A stretch of DNA of 64,000 nt from positions 1,389,144 through 1,453,143 of the forward strand of contig NZ_JAEMQH010000002.1 of the NCBI RefSeq assembly GCF_016820575.1. Direction: 5' to 3'. Below the pieces are notes generated by a model. It ran no database searches. It worked only from the letters and a program-made list of their open reading frames with translations, and had not been told where the DNA came from. Position numbers and translations under genes: made by a program. Shown piece by piece: positions 8,956 to 19,262 of this stretch; positions within the stretch are counted from its first letter, which is position 1, and each line of letters begins with the position of its first letter. Origin of the DNA: Marinobacter sediminum (lineage in GTDB: Bacteria; Pseudomonadota; Gammaproteobacteria; Pseudomonadales; Oleiphilaceae).

Positions 8956-10995
8956 ATGACGCAAGCGAGTCCAAAGCAACAGCGCGATATCCTGGTCACC
9001 AGCGCCCTGCCCTACGCCAACGGCCCCATTCATCTGGGCCATCTGCTGGAGTATATTCAGACCGACATCTGGGTGCGTTACCAGAATATGCGGGGCCAGA
9101 ACTGCTACTACGTTTGCGCCGATGATGCCCACGGTACTGCCATTATGCTCCGCGCCGAGCGCGAAGGCATCACCTCCGAGGAGCTGATTGACCGCATTCG
9201 CGATGAGCACCAGCAGGACTTTGCCGGCTTCCATATCCGGTTCGACAACTATTACACCACCCACTCGGAGGAGAACCGTCAGTTCTCCGAGTACATTTAC
9301 CGTCAGTTGCAGGAAAACGGGCACATTGCCACGCGCAAGATTACCCAGTCCTTCGACCCGGAAAAGAACATGTTCCTGGCCGACCGCTTCATCAAGGGCA
9401 CCTGCCCGAAGTGCAAGACCGAGGACCAATACGGCGATAACTGTGAGGCCTGTGGTGCCACTTACACCCCGGCCGAGCTGATCAACCCGCGTTCGGCCGT
9501 ATCCGGTGCCACGCCGATTGAGAAAGAGTCCGAGCACTACTTCTTCAAGCTGCCCGATTTCGCCGATTTCCTGGCCAACTGGACCCGCAGCGGCACACTT
9601 CAGCCCCAGGTTGCCAACAAGCTCGCCGAGTGGCTGGACGCCGGTCTGCAGGAATGGGACATCAGCCGGGATGCGCCCTACTTCGGCTTTGAGATTCCAG
9701 ACGCACCGGGCAAGTACTTCTATGTCTGGCTGGACGCGCCTATTGGCTACCTTGCCAGCTTCAAAAACCTGTGTAACCGCGAGAACATCGATTTCGAGCA
9801 CTTCTGGAAGGCCGATTCCACCGCCGAGGTGTATCACTTCATCGGCAAGGACATCATCAACTTCCACGCACTGTTCTGGCCGTCCATGCTGCACGACGCC
9901 GGTTTCCGGACGCCCACCGCGGTCTGGGCCCACGGCTTTGTAACCGTGAACGGCAAGAAGATGTCCAAGTCCCGCGGCACCTTCATCATGGCCCGCACCT
10001 ACCTGGACCATCTGAACCCGGAGTACCTGCGCTACTACTTCGCCGCCAAGCTCACCGGTGGTGTGGATGACATGGACCTGAACCTGGAAGACTTCGCGGC
10101 CCGGGTGAACTCGGATCTGGTCGGCAAGGTGGTCAACATTGCCAGCCGTAGCGCCGGCTTCATCACCAAGCGCTTCGACGGACAGCTGGGCAAAGTCACC
10201 GAACACGACAAGATCCGCGAGTTCGTGGACGCCGGCAAGGAAATCGAGGACTTTTTTGAGGCCCGGGAATTCGGCCGCGCCATGCGTCGGATCATGGAAC
10301 TGGCGGATATCGCCAACCAGTACGTCAACGACGAGCAGCCCTGGGTGATTGCCAAGCAGGAAGGCCAGGACGAGAACCTGCAGGCCATCTGCACCAACGC
10401 CATCAACATGTTCCACCTGCTGATGACCTACCTGGCGCCGGTGCTGCCGGAAACCGCCAAGGCCTCCGAAGCCTTCCTGAATGCCAAACTGGATTGGAAT
10501 GGCCGGGAGCAGCGTCTGGAGAATCACGGCATCAACAAGTTCAAGCCACTGATGAACCGGGTGGACATGGCACAGATTGAGAAAATGCTCGACGCTTCCA
10601 AGGAAGAGCTGCCGGCGGCAACCGGGAAACCTGCGCCAGAGGCCAAGGCAGATCTGGAGCCCGTGGCGGACGAGATTGAATTTGGCGATTTCGCGAAAGT
10701 GGACCTTCGGGTCGCCAAGATTGTCAGAGCAGAACACGTTGAAGGTGCCGACAAGCTGCTGCGCCTGACCCTGGACATTGGCGAAGGTGAGCGCAATGTG
10801 TTTGCGGGCATCAAGTCGGCCTACAAACCCGAGGATCTGGAAGGACGACTGACTGCGATGGTCGCCAACCTGAAGCCACGGAAGATGAAGTTTGGCATGT
10901 CCGAAGGCATGGTACTGGCCGCAGGGCCAGGTGGTGAGGACATCTTCATCCTCTCGCCTGATTCCGGCGCCACGCCCGGCATGCGGATTATGTAA
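8956..10995 (+). CDS. metG: Methionyl-tRNA synthetase
   Basis: Charges tRNA-Met in the cytosol; 679 residues, the long bacterial form. The class I signatures are visible: the HIGH-like PIHLGH near residue 25 and KMSKS in [10 protein letters not shown] near residue 337. A zinc knuckle is formed by CPKC and CEAC in the connective domain around residues 150-165. The last 110 residues (from [15 protein letters not shown]) form the EMAP/Trbp111-like tRNA-binding and dimerisation domain. It is divergent from the Mrp gene and lies 37 bp upstream of the rsx operon. Confidence 0.98.
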   Translation: MTQASPKQQRDILVTSALPYANGPIHLGHLLEYIQTDIWVRYQNMRGQNCYYVCADDAHGTAIMLRAEREGITSEELIDRIRDEHQQDFAGFHIRFDNYYTTHSEENRQFSEYIYRQLQENGHIATRKITQSFDPEKNMFLADRFIKGTCPKCKTEDQYGDNCEACGATYTPAELINPRSAVSGATPIEKESEHYFFKLPDFADFLANWTRSGTLQPQVANKLAEWLDAGLQEWDISRDAPYFGFEIPDAPGKYFYVWLDAPIGYLASFKNLCNRENIDFEHFWKADSTAEVYHFIGKDIINFHALFWPSMLHDAGFRTPTAVWAHGFVTVNGKKMSKSRGTFIMARTYLDHLNPEYLRYYFAAKLTGGVDDMDLNLEDFAARVNSDLVGKVVNIASRSAGFITKRFDGQLGKVTEHDKIREFVDAGKEIEDFFEAREFGRAMRRIMELADIANQYVNDEQPWVIAKQEGQDENLQAICTNAINMFHLLMTYLAPVLPETAKASEAFLNAKLDWNGREQRLENHGINKFKPLMNRVDMAQIEKMLDASKEELPAATGKPAPEAKADLEPVADEIEFGDFAKVDLRVAKIVRAEHVEGADKLLRLTLDIGEGERNVFAGIKSAYKPEDLEGRLTAMVANLKPRKMKFGMSEGMVLAAGPGGEDIFILSPDSGATPGMRIM

Positions 10996-11032
10996 GTGCT
11001 GAGCACGCACTGACAACGGCGGAGACGCTCCG

Positions 11033-11614
11033 ATGACAGAGTATTTGCTGATTCTGGTCAGCACCATTTTGGTCAACAACTTCGTGCTGGTGCAGTTTCT
11101 CGGCCTGTGCCCCTTCATGGGGGTTTCGGGCAAGCTGGAAACTGCCATGGGCATGTCGCTGGCGACCACCTTTGTGCTGACTTTGTCATCGGTGTGCAGT
11201 TACCTCGCCTACACCTATCTGCTGGCACCGCTGGACCTGGCGTTCCTGAAAACCATCACCTTTATTCTGGTGATCGCGGTGGTAGTCCAGTTCACTGAAA
11301 TGGTGGTGCGCAAGACCAGCCCGCTACTGTACCGGGTGCTAGGCATTTTTCTGCCGTTGATCACCACGAACTGCGCGGTACTCGGTGTGGCACTGCTGAA
11401 CCTCAACAAGAACAACAACTTTGTTGAGTCGGTCCTGTACGGCTTCGGCGCTGCCGCCGGCTTCTCCCTGGTACTGGTGCTGTTCGCGGCCATGCGTGAG
11501 CGCATTGCAGTGTCTGATGTACCGGTGGCCTTCCGGGGCGCCGCCATTGGCATGGTAACCGCAGGCTTGATGTCGCTGGCGTTCCTGGGCTTTACCGGCC
11601 TGGTCAGCGTGTAA
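11033..11614 (+). CDS. rsxA: Electron transport complex subunit RsxA
   Basis: Inner-membrane subunit of the Rsx/Rnf ferredoxin:NAD oxidoreductase, which couples electron transfer to ion translocation or, in some gammaproteobacteria, keeps SoxR reduced. The 193-residue length fits, with six hydrophobic helices. Family motifs include [16 protein letters not shown] near the start and [16 protein letters not shown] in the middle, the latter carrying a conserved membrane Cys thought to hold an intramembrane Fe-S cluster. It is paralogous to RsxE. It is the first gene of a six-gene cluster rsxABCDGE. Confidence 0.97.
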   Translation: MTEYLLILVSTILVNNFVLVQFLGLCPFMGVSGKLETAMGMSLATTFVLTLSSVCSYLAYTYLLAPLDLAFLKTITFILVIAVVVQFTEMVVRKTSPLLYRVLGIFLPLITTNCAVLGVALLNLNKNNNFVESVLYGFGAAAGFSLVLVLFAAMRERIAVSDVPVAFRGAAIGMVTAGLMSLAFLGFTGLVSV

Positions 11615-11628
11615 CGGAGACGGGTTGT

Positions 11629-12207
11629 ATGTGGACGGGCATTATCATTGCTGTTCTGGTTCTGCTGGCTCTGGCCATGGTCTTTGGTGGCCTGTTGGGC
11701 TTTGCCGCGGAGCGATTCCGGGTTGAGGGTAATCCCCTGGTGGAGCAGATTGATTCGCTACTGCCTCAAACCCAATGCGGCCAGTGTGGCTTTCCCGGCT
11801 GCCGTCCGTACGCCGAATCCATTGCCGATGGCGATGCCATCAACAAGTGTCCTCCCGGCGGTGAATCCACCATCAAGGCGCTGGCCGACCTGCTCGATGT
11901 CGAGCCCCAGCCCCTGGATGCCGAACACGGTGTCGAACAGGCCAAGCGTGTGGCGGTGATTCGCGAAGACGAATGCATCGGATGCACCAAGTGCATCCAG
12001 GCCTGCCCCGTTGACGCCATCCTTGGCGCCGCCAAGCACATGCACACGGTCATTGAGAGCGAGTGCACCGGCTGCGACCTGTGCGTCGATCCCTGCCCGG
12101 TCGACTGCATTGATATGATCACCATCGAGCCCGACATTCGGACCTGGACCTGGACACCACCCGCCAATGGCGTGATTGCCACCGATCGCCAGGGAGCCAG
12201 TGCCTGA
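11629..12207 (+). CDS. rsxB: Electron transport complex subunit RsxB (ferredoxin)
   Basis: Membrane-anchored Fe-S subunit of the Rsx/Rnf complex, 192 residues. One N-terminal transmembrane helix is followed by the four-cysteine Fe-S domain (CGQCGFPGC, then a further Cys in NKCPPGG) and two ferredoxin-type 4Fe-4S motifs, [12 protein letters not shown] and [12 protein letters not shown]. It lies 14 bp after rsxA and overlaps rsxC by one base (TGATG). It passes electrons between RsxC and the membrane subunits. Confidence 0.97.
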   Translation: MWTGIIIAVLVLLALAMVFGGLLGFAAERFRVEGNPLVEQIDSLLPQTQCGQCGFPGCRPYAESIADGDAINKCPPGGESTIKALADLLDVEPQPLDAEHGVEQAKRVAVIREDECIGCTKCIQACPVDAILGAAKHMHTVIESECTGCDLCVDPCPVDCIDMITIEPDIRTWTWTPPANGVIATDRQGASA

Positions 12208-14045
12208 TGACGCAATTATGGGATTTCAGTGGCGGCATCCATCCGGACGAGAACAAGCACCAGTCCACTGCCCGGCCAATCCGGGCAGCCGTTCTGCCTG
12301 AGCACCTGATTCTGCCCCTGCAGCAACATATCGGCGAGCCGGCCACCGCCCTGGTCAAGGTTGGCGACCGGGTGCTGAAAGGCGAGAAGATTGCCGACGT
12401 CACCAATGGCCTGGGCGTGCCGGTGCATGCCCCGACCTCCGGGATTATTGAGAGCATTGCCCAGCTGCCGGTGCCACACCCGTCCGGCATGACCGACTGG
12501 TGCATTACCCTTCGCCCCGACGGCGAAGATCAGTGGGTTGAGCTGCAACCGGTTGCCGACTACCGCAGCCTGGAACGGGATCAGGTCCTGGATATGATTC
12601 GCGACGCCGGCATCGCAGGCCTTGGCGGCGCCGGCTTCCCCACCGACATCAAACTGCGACCGCCCCGGGATCGTAAGGTGGCAACGCTGATCTTGAACGG
12701 TGCCGAGTGCGAGCCCTACATTACAGCTGATGACATGACCATGCGCGAGCGGGCCGGGGAGGTCTTGGCTGGGTTTAAGGTGATGGCGTGGCTGCTGCGG
12801 CCCGAACGCTGCGTGATTGGCATCGAAGACAACAAGCCTGAGGCCATTGCCGCGCTCAGGGCCGCCACAGAAGGCACCCAGATAGAAATGGCGGTCATTC
12901 CGACCAAGTACCCCTCGGGTGGCGAAAAACAGTTGATACAGATCCTCACCGGTATGGAAGTGCCCAGCGGAGGCATTCCCGCGGATATCGGGGTGATGTG
13001 CCAGAACATCGGCACAGCGGTGGCGATTTCCCAGCTGATCGTTGAAGGCAAGCCGTTGATCTCACGCACCATTACCATCACCGGTGAGGCGGTGCGCGAG
13101 CCCGGTAATTTCGAGGCTCTTATCGGCACGCCGGTCCAGCACCTGCTGGAGCAAGCCGGTCTGCAGCCGGATCAGGTTAACCGGCTGGTGATGGGCGGTC
13201 CGATGATGGGTTACATCCTGACCACCACCGCCGTGCCCATCGTTAAAACCAGCAATTGTGTCATCGCCGCCACCGCCAGCGAGCTGCCGGCACCACCACC
13301 GGAGCAGGCCTGCATTCGCTGCGGCATGTGTGCCGAGGCCTGCCCCATGGAACTGTTGCCGCAGCAACTGTTCTGGTACTCCAAGGCCACCGAGTTTGAA
13401 AAGGCTGAACACCTCAATCTGTTCGACTGCATCGAGTGCGGGGCCTGTTCCTACGTCTGCCCCAGCTCCATTCCGCTGGTCCAGTATTACCGCTATGCCA
13501 AGGGTGAAATCCGCGTGCAGCGGGCGGAGCAGCTGAAGGCCGACCGTGCCCGAGAGCGTTTCGAAGCGCGCCAGGAGCGCCTGGAACGGGAACAGCAGGA
13601 AAAAGAACAACGGCGCAAAGAGCGCGCCAAGGCTGCAGCCGAAGCCCAGGCGAAGAAAAAGGCCGAAGCCGAGAAGGCAGCTGCCGAGGGCGAGGCTGTG
13701 GACGAACGATCCGCCAAGGCGGCGTTGGTGCAGCAGGCCCTCGCTCGCAAAAAGGCTAAGACCGAGGCTGCCGCGACCGCCAAGGAACCTGCCGCTGCCC
13801 CTTCGGAGCCGGCGGTGGAGAAGCCAGATCTTGAGGCATTGGAAAAACAGTTAACCCAGGCCCAGGCAAAACTTGAAACCATGCAGGGCATGCTGGAAGA
13901 CGCCAAGGCTCAGCAGGCCGACAACGTGGACAAACTGGAACGGGCCGTTGCCAAGAATCACGACCGGGTAGACCGCGCGCAAAAAGCGCTGACCGAAGCC
14001 CGCGAGCAGCTGGCCCGGAACACCGAAACCCAATCACCCGACTAA
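12207..14045 (+). CDS. rsxC: Electron transport complex subunit RsxC
   Basis: Peripheral NADH- and FMN-binding subunit of the Rsx/Rnf complex, 612 residues. The SLBB/flavin-binding core begins near residue 130 with GLGGAGFPTDIK and LILNGAECEPYITADD. Two 4Fe-4S motifs follow near residues 369 and 408 (CIRCGMCAEACP, CIECGACSYVCP). From about residue 430 to the end is a long charged Ala/Lys/Glu-rich region, probably coiled coil, of the type seen in gammaproteobacterial RsxC; its length is variable in the family. It starts on the last base of the rsxB stop. Confidence 0.97.
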   Translation: MTQLWDFSGGIHPDENKHQSTARPIRAAVLPEHLILPLQQHIGEPATALVKVGDRVLKGEKIADVTNGLGVPVHAPTSGIIESIAQLPVPHPSGMTDWCITLRPDGEDQWVELQPVADYRSLERDQVLDMIRDAGIAGLGGAGFPTDIKLRPPRDRKVATLILNGAECEPYITADDMTMRERAGEVLAGFKVMAWLLRPERCVIGIEDNKPEAIAALRAATEGTQIEMAVIPTKYPSGGEKQLIQILTGMEVPSGGIPADIGVMCQNIGTAVAISQLIVEGKPLISRTITITGEAVREPGNFEALIGTPVQHLLEQAGLQPDQVNRLVMGGPMMGYILTTTAVPIVKTSNCVIAATASELPAPPPEQACIRCGMCAEACPMELLPQQLFWYSKATEFEKAEHLNLFDCIECGACSYVCPSSIPLVQYYRYAKGEIRVQRAEQLKADRARERFEARQERLEREQQEKEQRRKERAKAAAEAQAKKKAEAEKAAAEGEAVDERSAKAALVQQALARKKAKTEAAATAKEPAAAPSEPAVEKPDLEALEKQLTQAQAKLETMQGMLEDAKAQQADNVDKLERAVAKNHDRVDRAQKALTEAREQLARNTETQSPD

Positions 14046-14066
14046 CCGATCTCAGGCTCACTATTC

Positions 14067-15119
14067 ATGGCATTTGCGCAACAGTCCTCACCCCATGCCC
14101 GCCGCGCCCGGTCGACCTCACAGGTCATGCTCTGGGTGATCCTGGCGGCGCTGCCCGGCCTGCTCGCGCAGACACTGTTCTTTGGTTGGGGCAACCTGAT
14201 CAACGTGGTGTGGTGCATTGCCGTCGCATTGGCCAGTGAAGCGGCAATCCTGAAGCTCCGGAACAAGCCCATAGCGTTCTTCCTGAAAGACAACACCGCT
14301 GCGGTGACCGGCCTGTTGCTGGGGCTCTCGCTGCCCCAATTTGCGCCCTGGTGGGTGTCGGGCATTGCCGTTATCTCGGCCATCGTGATGGCCAAACAGC
14401 TTTATGGCGGCCTGGGCTCCAATCCGTTTAACCCGGCGATGGTGGGCTACGCGCTGGTACTGATCTCCTTCCCGGTGGCCATGACCACCAACTGGGCCGA
14501 TCCCGCCCTGCTCTGGCAAGGCGCCCCAAGCTTCACCGACACTTTGCGTGCCATCGCATCGGTCCAGCAGACCGTTGTTGATGGCTGGACCATGGCAACC
14601 CCGCTGGATGAATACAAACACAAGATCGGCAGCCTCACTGCCGCAGAGGTAACCAGCCACCCCAGTTTCGGTGACGGCGTTGCCCGGGGCTGGGAGTGGG
14701 TGAATGCAGCCTTTCTGGCCGGCGGCCTGGTGCTGATTGGCCTGCGGATCATTACCTGGCACATTCCCGTCAGCGTTCTTGCCGGGCTGGCGATCATGAG
14801 CCTGGCGTTCGGCAGCAACGCCGACCAGTATGCGCCGCTGTCGCTGCACCTGCTGGCCGGCGGCACCATGCTGGGCGCCTTCTTCATCGCCACCGACCCG
14901 GTCTCGGCCGCCACCAGCCACCAGGGCAAACTGATCTACGGTGCGGGCATTGGCGTTCTGATCTACCTCATCCGCACCTGGGGCAGCTATCCCGATGCCG
15001 TGGCCTTCAGCGTGCTGCTGATGAATTTCGCGGTGCCGTTCATCGATCACTACACGCCGCCCCGCACCTATGGCCACCACAAGGCCAGGCGCGGTGTGCC
15101 CGGCAGGACTCAGGGGTAA
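14067..15119 (+). CDS. rsxD: Electron transport complex subunit RsxD
   Basis: Integral membrane subunit of the Rsx/Rnf complex, 350 residues with about nine hydrophobic segments. The segment [14 protein letters not shown] corresponds to the site where RsxD/RnfD proteins carry FMN bound covalently through phosphate to threonine (the Thr of ATP). [17 protein letters not shown] and [15 protein letters not shown] are also typical. It starts 21 bp after rsxC and is followed by rsxG after 3 bp. Confidence 0.96.
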   Translation: MAFAQQSSPHARRARSTSQVMLWVILAALPGLLAQTLFFGWGNLINVVWCIAVALASEAAILKLRNKPIAFFLKDNTAAVTGLLLGLSLPQFAPWWVSGIAVISAIVMAKQLYGGLGSNPFNPAMVGYALVLISFPVAMTTNWADPALLWQGAPSFTDTLRAIASVQQTVVDGWTMATPLDEYKHKIGSLTAAEVTSHPSFGDGVARGWEWVNAAFLAGGLVLIGLRIITWHIPVSVLAGLAIMSLAFGSNADQYAPLSLHLLAGGTMLGAFFIATDPVSAATSHQGKLIYGAGIGVLIYLIRTWGSYPDAVAFSVLLMNFAVPFIDHYTPPRTYGHHKARRGVPGRTQG

Positions 15120-15122
15120 ATC

Positions 15123-15824
15123 ATGGCTTCACTGGCACACTCCGTACGCCGCAGCGCCGTGGGTCTTGGGCTGTTTGCGGTGATTACCGGCGGCACCATC
15201 GCGGTGACTCAGGCACTTACTTCTGAGCGGATTCAGGAGCAGGCGGCACGAGCCGAAGCCAAGGCGCTGTTCGAGATTATTCCCGAGAGTGCCCACGATA
15301 ACGAGTTACTGCGGGATACCATTGCACTTCCATCGAGTGACATCCTCGCCACCGACGGTGAGATGACGGCGTGGGTAGCACGCCAGAACGGCGAGCCGAC
15401 GGGCCTGATCCTGCCAATTGTGGCGCCGGACGGCTATTCCGGGAATATCCGGTTGCTGGTGGGCATCGACCTGCAGGGAACCGTGCTGGGTGTCCGCGTT
15501 ACCAGCCACAAGGAAACCCCGGGCCTGGGCGACCGGATTGAGTTGAAGAAATCAGGCTGGATTACCAGCTTCGATGGCCGCGCCCTGGGCGAGCCCCCGC
15601 TCCGTGACTGGACCGTCAAAAAGAACGGCGGCGTGTTTGACCAGTTTACCGGCGCCACCATCACGCCACGAGCCGTGGTCAAGGCGGTGAAAGAGGCACT
15701 GGTTTATTTCCGCCTGAATCAGGAGGTGATCCGGTCGCGGGTCAACGCAGCGCCCTCGCCCCGAAACAAAGCCCTGACACCGGAAGCCATCGCCGGACAA
15801 GCCACCACAGCGGAGCATTCCTGA
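15123..15824 (+). CDS. rsxG: Electron transport complex subunit RsxG
   Basis: Periplasm-facing subunit of the Rsx/Rnf complex, 233 residues. A single N-terminal transmembrane helix (about residues 11-30) anchors an FMN-binding domain. The ApbE-type flavinylation motif is visible as [12 protein letters not shown] near residue 178, where the second Thr would carry FMN. The segment [12 protein letters not shown] is the usual family signature. Only one base separates its stop from the rsxE start. Confidence 0.96.
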   Translation: MASLAHSVRRSAVGLGLFAVITGGTIAVTQALTSERIQEQAARAEAKALFEIIPESAHDNELLRDTIALPSSDILATDGEMTAWVARQNGEPTGLILPIVAPDGYSGNIRLLVGIDLQGTVLGVRVTSHKETPGLGDRIELKKSGWITSFDGRALGEPPLRDWTVKKNGGVFDQFTGATITPRAVVKAVKEALVYFRLNQEVIRSRVNAAPSPRNKALTPEAIAGQATTAEHS

Positions 15825-15825
15825 C

Positions 15826-16542
15826 ATGGCCAGCAAAACCTCCCGCGAGATCATCCGTGACGGTCTATGGACCAACAACCCGGCCCTGGTTCAGGTGCTG
15901 GGCCTGTGCCCCCTGCTGGCAGTCACCAGCACCGTCGTCAACGCCATTGGCCTGGGTCTGGCAACGCTGATGGTGCTGATGGGCTCGAACCTTGCCGTGT
16001 CCCTGATCCGCAACTTTGTTGGCGAGTCGGTGCGGCTACCGGCCTTCGTGATGATCATCGCCTCCTTCGTAACCTGCGCCGAGCTGCTGATGCAGGCGTT
16101 CACCTACGAGCTGTACCAGATTCTCGGTATCTTCATTCCGCTGATCGTCACCAACTGCGCGATTCTGGGCCGGGCCGATGCTTTTGCCTCGAAAACCAGT
16201 CCGGGACCGGCGCTGCTTGATGGCGTCATGATGGGTCTGGGTTTCCTGGTTGTGCTGGTGCTGCTTGGCGGCATGCGCGAGCTGATTGGCCAGGGCACCC
16301 TGTTCGTGGACATGAACCTGCTGCTAGGTCCGGCGGCCGCAGACTGGGTTATTCGCCCATTCGAGAGCTATCCGGATGTCCTGTTCATGGTGCTGCCACC
16401 CGGTGCCTTTGTTGGCCTTGGCCTGCTGATCGCACTCAAGAACGGCATCGACAACCACCTGGAAGCCCGCCGTAAGCTCGCCGAACCCACCCCAACCGCC
16501 AGCGGCAGCAAGCGGGTCCGGGTAACCGGCAACGTGTCCTGA
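15826..16542 (+). CDS. rsxE: Electron transport complex subunit RsxE
   Basis: Inner-membrane subunit of the Rsx/Rnf complex, 238 residues with six hydrophobic helices, and a paralogue of RsxA. Conserved segments are [18 protein letters not shown] near the start and [18 protein letters not shown] in the middle with the membrane Cys. It ends the rsx cluster; nth begins 28 bp downstream and is probably part of the same transcript, as in many gammaproteobacteria. Confidence 0.97.
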   Translation: MASKTSREIIRDGLWTNNPALVQVLGLCPLLAVTSTVVNAIGLGLATLMVLMGSNLAVSLIRNFVGESVRLPAFVMIIASFVTCAELLMQAFTYELYQILGIFIPLIVTNCAILGRADAFASKTSPGPALLDGVMMGLGFLVVLVLLGGMRELIGQGTLFVDMNLLLGPAAADWVIRPFESYPDVLFMVLPPGAFVGLGLLIALKNGIDNHLEARRKLAEPTPTASGSKRVRVTGNVS

Positions 16543-16570
16543 TTCGCAGGTAAGGTGAAACTCAGCTCCT

Positions 16571-17209
16571 ATGAATAAACAGAAACGAACCGAAATCTTT
16601 ACCCGGTTGCGAGATGCAAACCCCAACCCCACCACGGAGCTTAACTACAACACACCGTTCGAGCTTCTGATTGCGGTGATCCTGTCGGCCCAGGCTACCG
16701 ACGTTGGGGTAAACAAGGCCACCGACAAACTGTACCCGGTCGCCAACACACCAGAAGCCATCCTGGCCTTGGGCGTGGATGGGCTGAAGGAGTACATCAA
16801 GACCATCGGCCTGTTTAACAGCAAGGCCGTAAATGTCATCAAAACCTGCCGCATTCTGATCGAGAAGCACGGCAGCCAGGTGCCTGAGCGTCGGGAAGAC
16901 CTGGAGGCCCTGCCCGGTGTCGGCCGCAAGACCGCGAACGTGGTGCTCAATACCGCATTCGGGCACATGGCCATGGCGGTGGACACCCACATTTTCCGGG
17001 TTTCCAACCGAACTGGCATTGCCCCCGGCAAGAATGTGCTGGAGGTAGAACAACGCCTAATGCGGCTGGTGCCAAAGGAATTCCTGCTGGACGCCCACCA
17101 CTGGCTGATCCTGCATGGACGCTATACCTGCACTGCCCGCAAGCCCAAGTGCGGGGCCTGCAGCATTGAGGATCTGTGCGAGTTCAAGGACAAGCGCGAG
17201 TACCTGTAG
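16571..17209 (+). CDS. nth: Endonuclease III
   Basis: Base-excision repair enzyme: DNA glycosylase and AP lyase for oxidised pyrimidines; 212 residues. The helix-hairpin-helix LPGVGRKTANVVLN carries the catalytic Lys, and VDTHIFRVSNR carries the catalytic Asp. The C-terminal 4Fe-4S cluster ligands C-x6-C-x2-C-x5-C are present (CTARKPKCGACSIEDLC). It closes the rsx-nth cluster and is followed by a strong hairpin terminator at 17248-17276. Confidence 0.98.
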   Translation: MNKQKRTEIFTRLRDANPNPTTELNYNTPFELLIAVILSAQATDVGVNKATDKLYPVANTPEAILALGVDGLKEYIKTIGLFNSKAVNVIKTCRILIEKHGSQVPERREDLEALPGVGRKTANVVLNTAFGHMAMAVDTHIFRVSNRTGIAPGKNVLEVEQRLMRLVPKEFLLDAHHWLILHGRYTCTARKPKCGACSIEDLCEFKDKREYL

Positions 17210-17247
17210 CAGACCAGATCGGGGCCAAATCTGACTGCATCAGAACG

Positions 17248-17276
17248 AAAAAGCCGGCACTCAGAGCCGGCTTTTT
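17248..17276. terminator. Bidirectional terminator between nth and the chalcone-isomerase-like gene
   Basis: A perfect stem AAAAAGCCGGC/GCCGGCTTTTT with a 7-base loop between convergent genes. Runs of T follow the stem on both strands, so it should work in both directions. Confidence 0.9.
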
Positions 17277-17292
17277 ACTAAGACAGCGATGT

Positions 17293-17868
17293 TTACCGCT
17301 GGCCCAACATCTTTTCTTTCAAATCCTGCTGGGCAGGCTTATCAGACAGCCAGATGCCAAACAGCGCTTTCTTGAACGCCAGGCCACCCAAGGTGTCCTT
17401 GTGCTTGCCATTCTTCAGCACTTTTACGCCCTCACCAGGCAGGTACACCAGATCAAAGACATCACCTTCCTTGATCTCTTCCTGGAACACGCCCATGAAC
17501 TGATTGACGTCGTTCTGGATCGCCGCCATGTCGCCCTCAGTGGAGGCTTTGAAGCCTTCCAGGGTAGCTTCTGTCATCCGCTCACTGGTGATCATACCGG
17601 AGATGATGTGCAGGGTGATGGCCTGGGGCTCGTCGGCTTTAATGATGGCCTGGCCATCATTAATGGTTTCAGGCACGTACAGACCGCCCACGTACAGATC
17701 CATGAACCACTTCGAACGCGTACCCGCGCCGTTGAGCTTCAGCTCAGTATCCATGGCTGAGTAGGTGTCCGGTACATCCACACCTTCCACGGTCAGTGCT
17801 GAGGCCGGGGCCGACAGAGCAGCAGCCATGACCAGCGACATAAAACCGGTTGAGAGAGTCGTCTTCAT
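17293..17868 (-). CDS. Chalcone isomerase-like periplasmic protein
   Basis: An exported protein of 191 residues resembling the bacterial chalcone isomerase-like domain family. In bacteria the family is not known to act on flavonoids and its role is unclear. The start at 17868 follows a good AAAGGA ribosome site and gives a signal peptide MKTTLSTGFMSLVMAAALSA with cleavage around ASA. The mature part contains ALTVEGVDVPDTY, the family's LNGAGTRSKWFMDLYVGGLY segment and the C-terminal FKKALFGIWLSDKPAQQDLK. It is a single-gene unit between two hairpin terminators. Confidence 0.85.
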   Translation of the reverse strand: MKTTLSTGFMSLVMAAALSAPASALTVEGVDVPDTYSAMDTELKLNGAGTRSKWFMDLYVGGLYVPETINDGQAIIKADEPQAITLHIISGMITSERMTEATLEGFKASTEGDMAAIQNDVNQFMGVFQEEIKEGDVFDLVYLPGEGVKVLKNGKHKDTLGGLAFKKALFGIWLSDKPAQQDLKEKMLGQR

Positions 17869-18017
17869 AGTCCTTTCCTTTTGATCGTTATTATTGATTC
17901 GTTTCATTCGTCCACCAGGTTTCGACACCCTTATCCCCGCCCGGTCCGCGCATTCTAGCAACGACAGAGGGCGGTCTTACGAAACGTGGTTCTCATTTGC
18001 GGCGATACTGAAACGTA

Positions 18018-18046
18018 AAAACCGGCAGGGTTGCCCCAGCCGGTTT
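18018..18046 (-). terminator. rpoS terminator
   Basis: An AAACCGGC/GCCGGTTT stem 24 bp beyond the rpoS stop, followed on the minus strand by five T residues. Confidence 0.8.
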
Positions 18047-18069
18047 AACGTAGAACGATCAAAAAGAGA

Positions 18070-19065
18070 TTACTTGAACAGCAGGTTTCCGGACAGGCCT
18101 TCTTTTTCCAGAATTTCACGAAGGCGACGTAACGCCTCCACCTGAATCTGCCGGACCCGCTCCCGGGTCAGCCCAATTTCCTGTCCAACCTCTTCCAGCG
18201 TACTCACCGGATAGCCCCGCAGGCCAAACCGACGCGACAGGACTTCCTGCTGTTTATCACTGAGTAGATCAATCCACTTCTCAAGGCAGGAGCACATGTT
18301 GTTGTCCTGCAGCAGATCGGCCGGGTCCGAGGCACCTTCGTCGGCAACCGTGTCGAGCAGAGACTTTTCCCCGCCCGTACCAATCGGTGTATCCATGGAC
18401 GCTACGCGCTCATTGAGTCCGAGCATGCGTTTCACGTCGGCGACCGGCTTATCCACCAAGCGCGCGATTTCCTCGGCCGAGGGCTCATGATCCAGCTTCT
18501 GGGTCAGCTCTCGCGCGGCACGCAGGTACAGGTTCAGCTCTTTGACCACGTGAATCGGCAGGCGAATGGTGCGGGTCTGGTTCATGATGGCCCGCTCAAT
18601 GGTCTGTCGGATCCACCAGGTGGCGTAGGTCGAGAAGCGGAAACCGCGCTCCGGATCGAACTTCTCCACGGCCCTGATCAGCCCGAGGTTGCCCTCTTCA
18701 ATCAGATCCAACAGCGTCAGGCCACGGTTAACGTAGCGCCGCGCAATCTTCACCACCAGGCGCAAATTGCTTTCAATCATGCGCTTGCGGCCGGATTCCT
18801 CGCCCTTGCGTGCCAGCCGGGCGAAATACACTTCTTCTTCCGGTGTCAGTAGGGGGGAAAAGCCAATTTCATTGAGGTAAAGCTGAGTGGCGTCCAGCTG
18901 TTTCTGGCTGGTGAAATAACGCCCCTGGGTAGGAATGTCTTCGCTATCGGAACGGTCACTACCGGCCGACGTTTTCTCCACCTTCTCTTCTGCAAGCAAT
19001 TGATCTTCGGACTCATCCTCGTCCACGACACGATCAACAATCATATCTTCCTGGTCTGCTGACAT
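18070..19065 (-). CDS. rpoS: RNA polymerase sigma factor RpoS
   Basis: Stationary-phase and general stress sigma factor, 331 residues from the ATG at 19065. Region 1.2 appears as [21 protein letters not shown], region 2 as [19 protein letters not shown] and [19 protein letters not shown], and region 4.2 as [20 protein letters not shown]. The acidic N-terminus is variable in the family. It lies downstream of nlpD; in relatives a main rpoS promoter lies inside nlpD, giving a long leader. Here the 197-bp gap carries a perfect 7-bp hairpin at 19175-19192. Confidence 0.98.
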   Translation of the reverse strand: MSADQEDMIVDRVVDEDESEDQLLAEEKVEKTSAGSDRSDSEDIPTQGRYFTSQKQLDATQLYLNEIGFSPLLTPEEEVYFARLARKGEESGRKRMIESNLRLVVKIARRYVNRGLTLLDLIEEGNLGLIRAVEKFDPERGFRFSTYATWWIRQTIERAIMNQTRTIRLPIHVVKELNLYLRAARELTQKLDHEPSAEEIARLVDKPVADVKRMLGLNERVASMDTPIGTGGEKSLLDTVADEGASDPADLLQDNNMCSCLEKWIDLLSDKQQEVLSRRFGLRGYPVSTLEEVGQEIGLTRERVRQIQVEALRRLREILEKEGLSGNLLFK

Positions 19066-19174
19066 TTTTCTTGCCCCGCCTCTCAATCATCCTGGATGTT
19101 CGTTCGGTCTTTCTTGTTATTGCGAACGTTCTTGGTACTGCTTCTTTTCTTCTTCAGGACATCTGCTGGTTGGC

Positions 19175-19192
19175 CGGTCACAGTGGTGACCG
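19175..19192 (-). promoter_or_regulatory. Hairpin in the rpoS leader region
   Basis: CGGTCAC-AGTG-GTGACCG, a perfect 7-bp stem with a 4-base loop, 110 bp upstream of the rpoS start and 71 bp after the nlpD stop. On the minus strand it is not followed by a T run, so it is not a terminator for nlpD. A role in rpoS leader folding is inference. Confidence 0.4.
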
Positions 19193-19262
19193 TTGTTGTT
19201 TTTAGTGGTTTGTCTGTCAGTGCCGGAGGATCAGGAGCGACAGCATCCGGGCCGTCTGCTCA

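Noticed and set aside
8842..11169. A 775-codon open frame on the minus strand across metG
   Set aside because: It is antisense to a full-length metG with all its motifs, has no recognisable domain, and its composition is what the third-position G/C bias of metG would produce.
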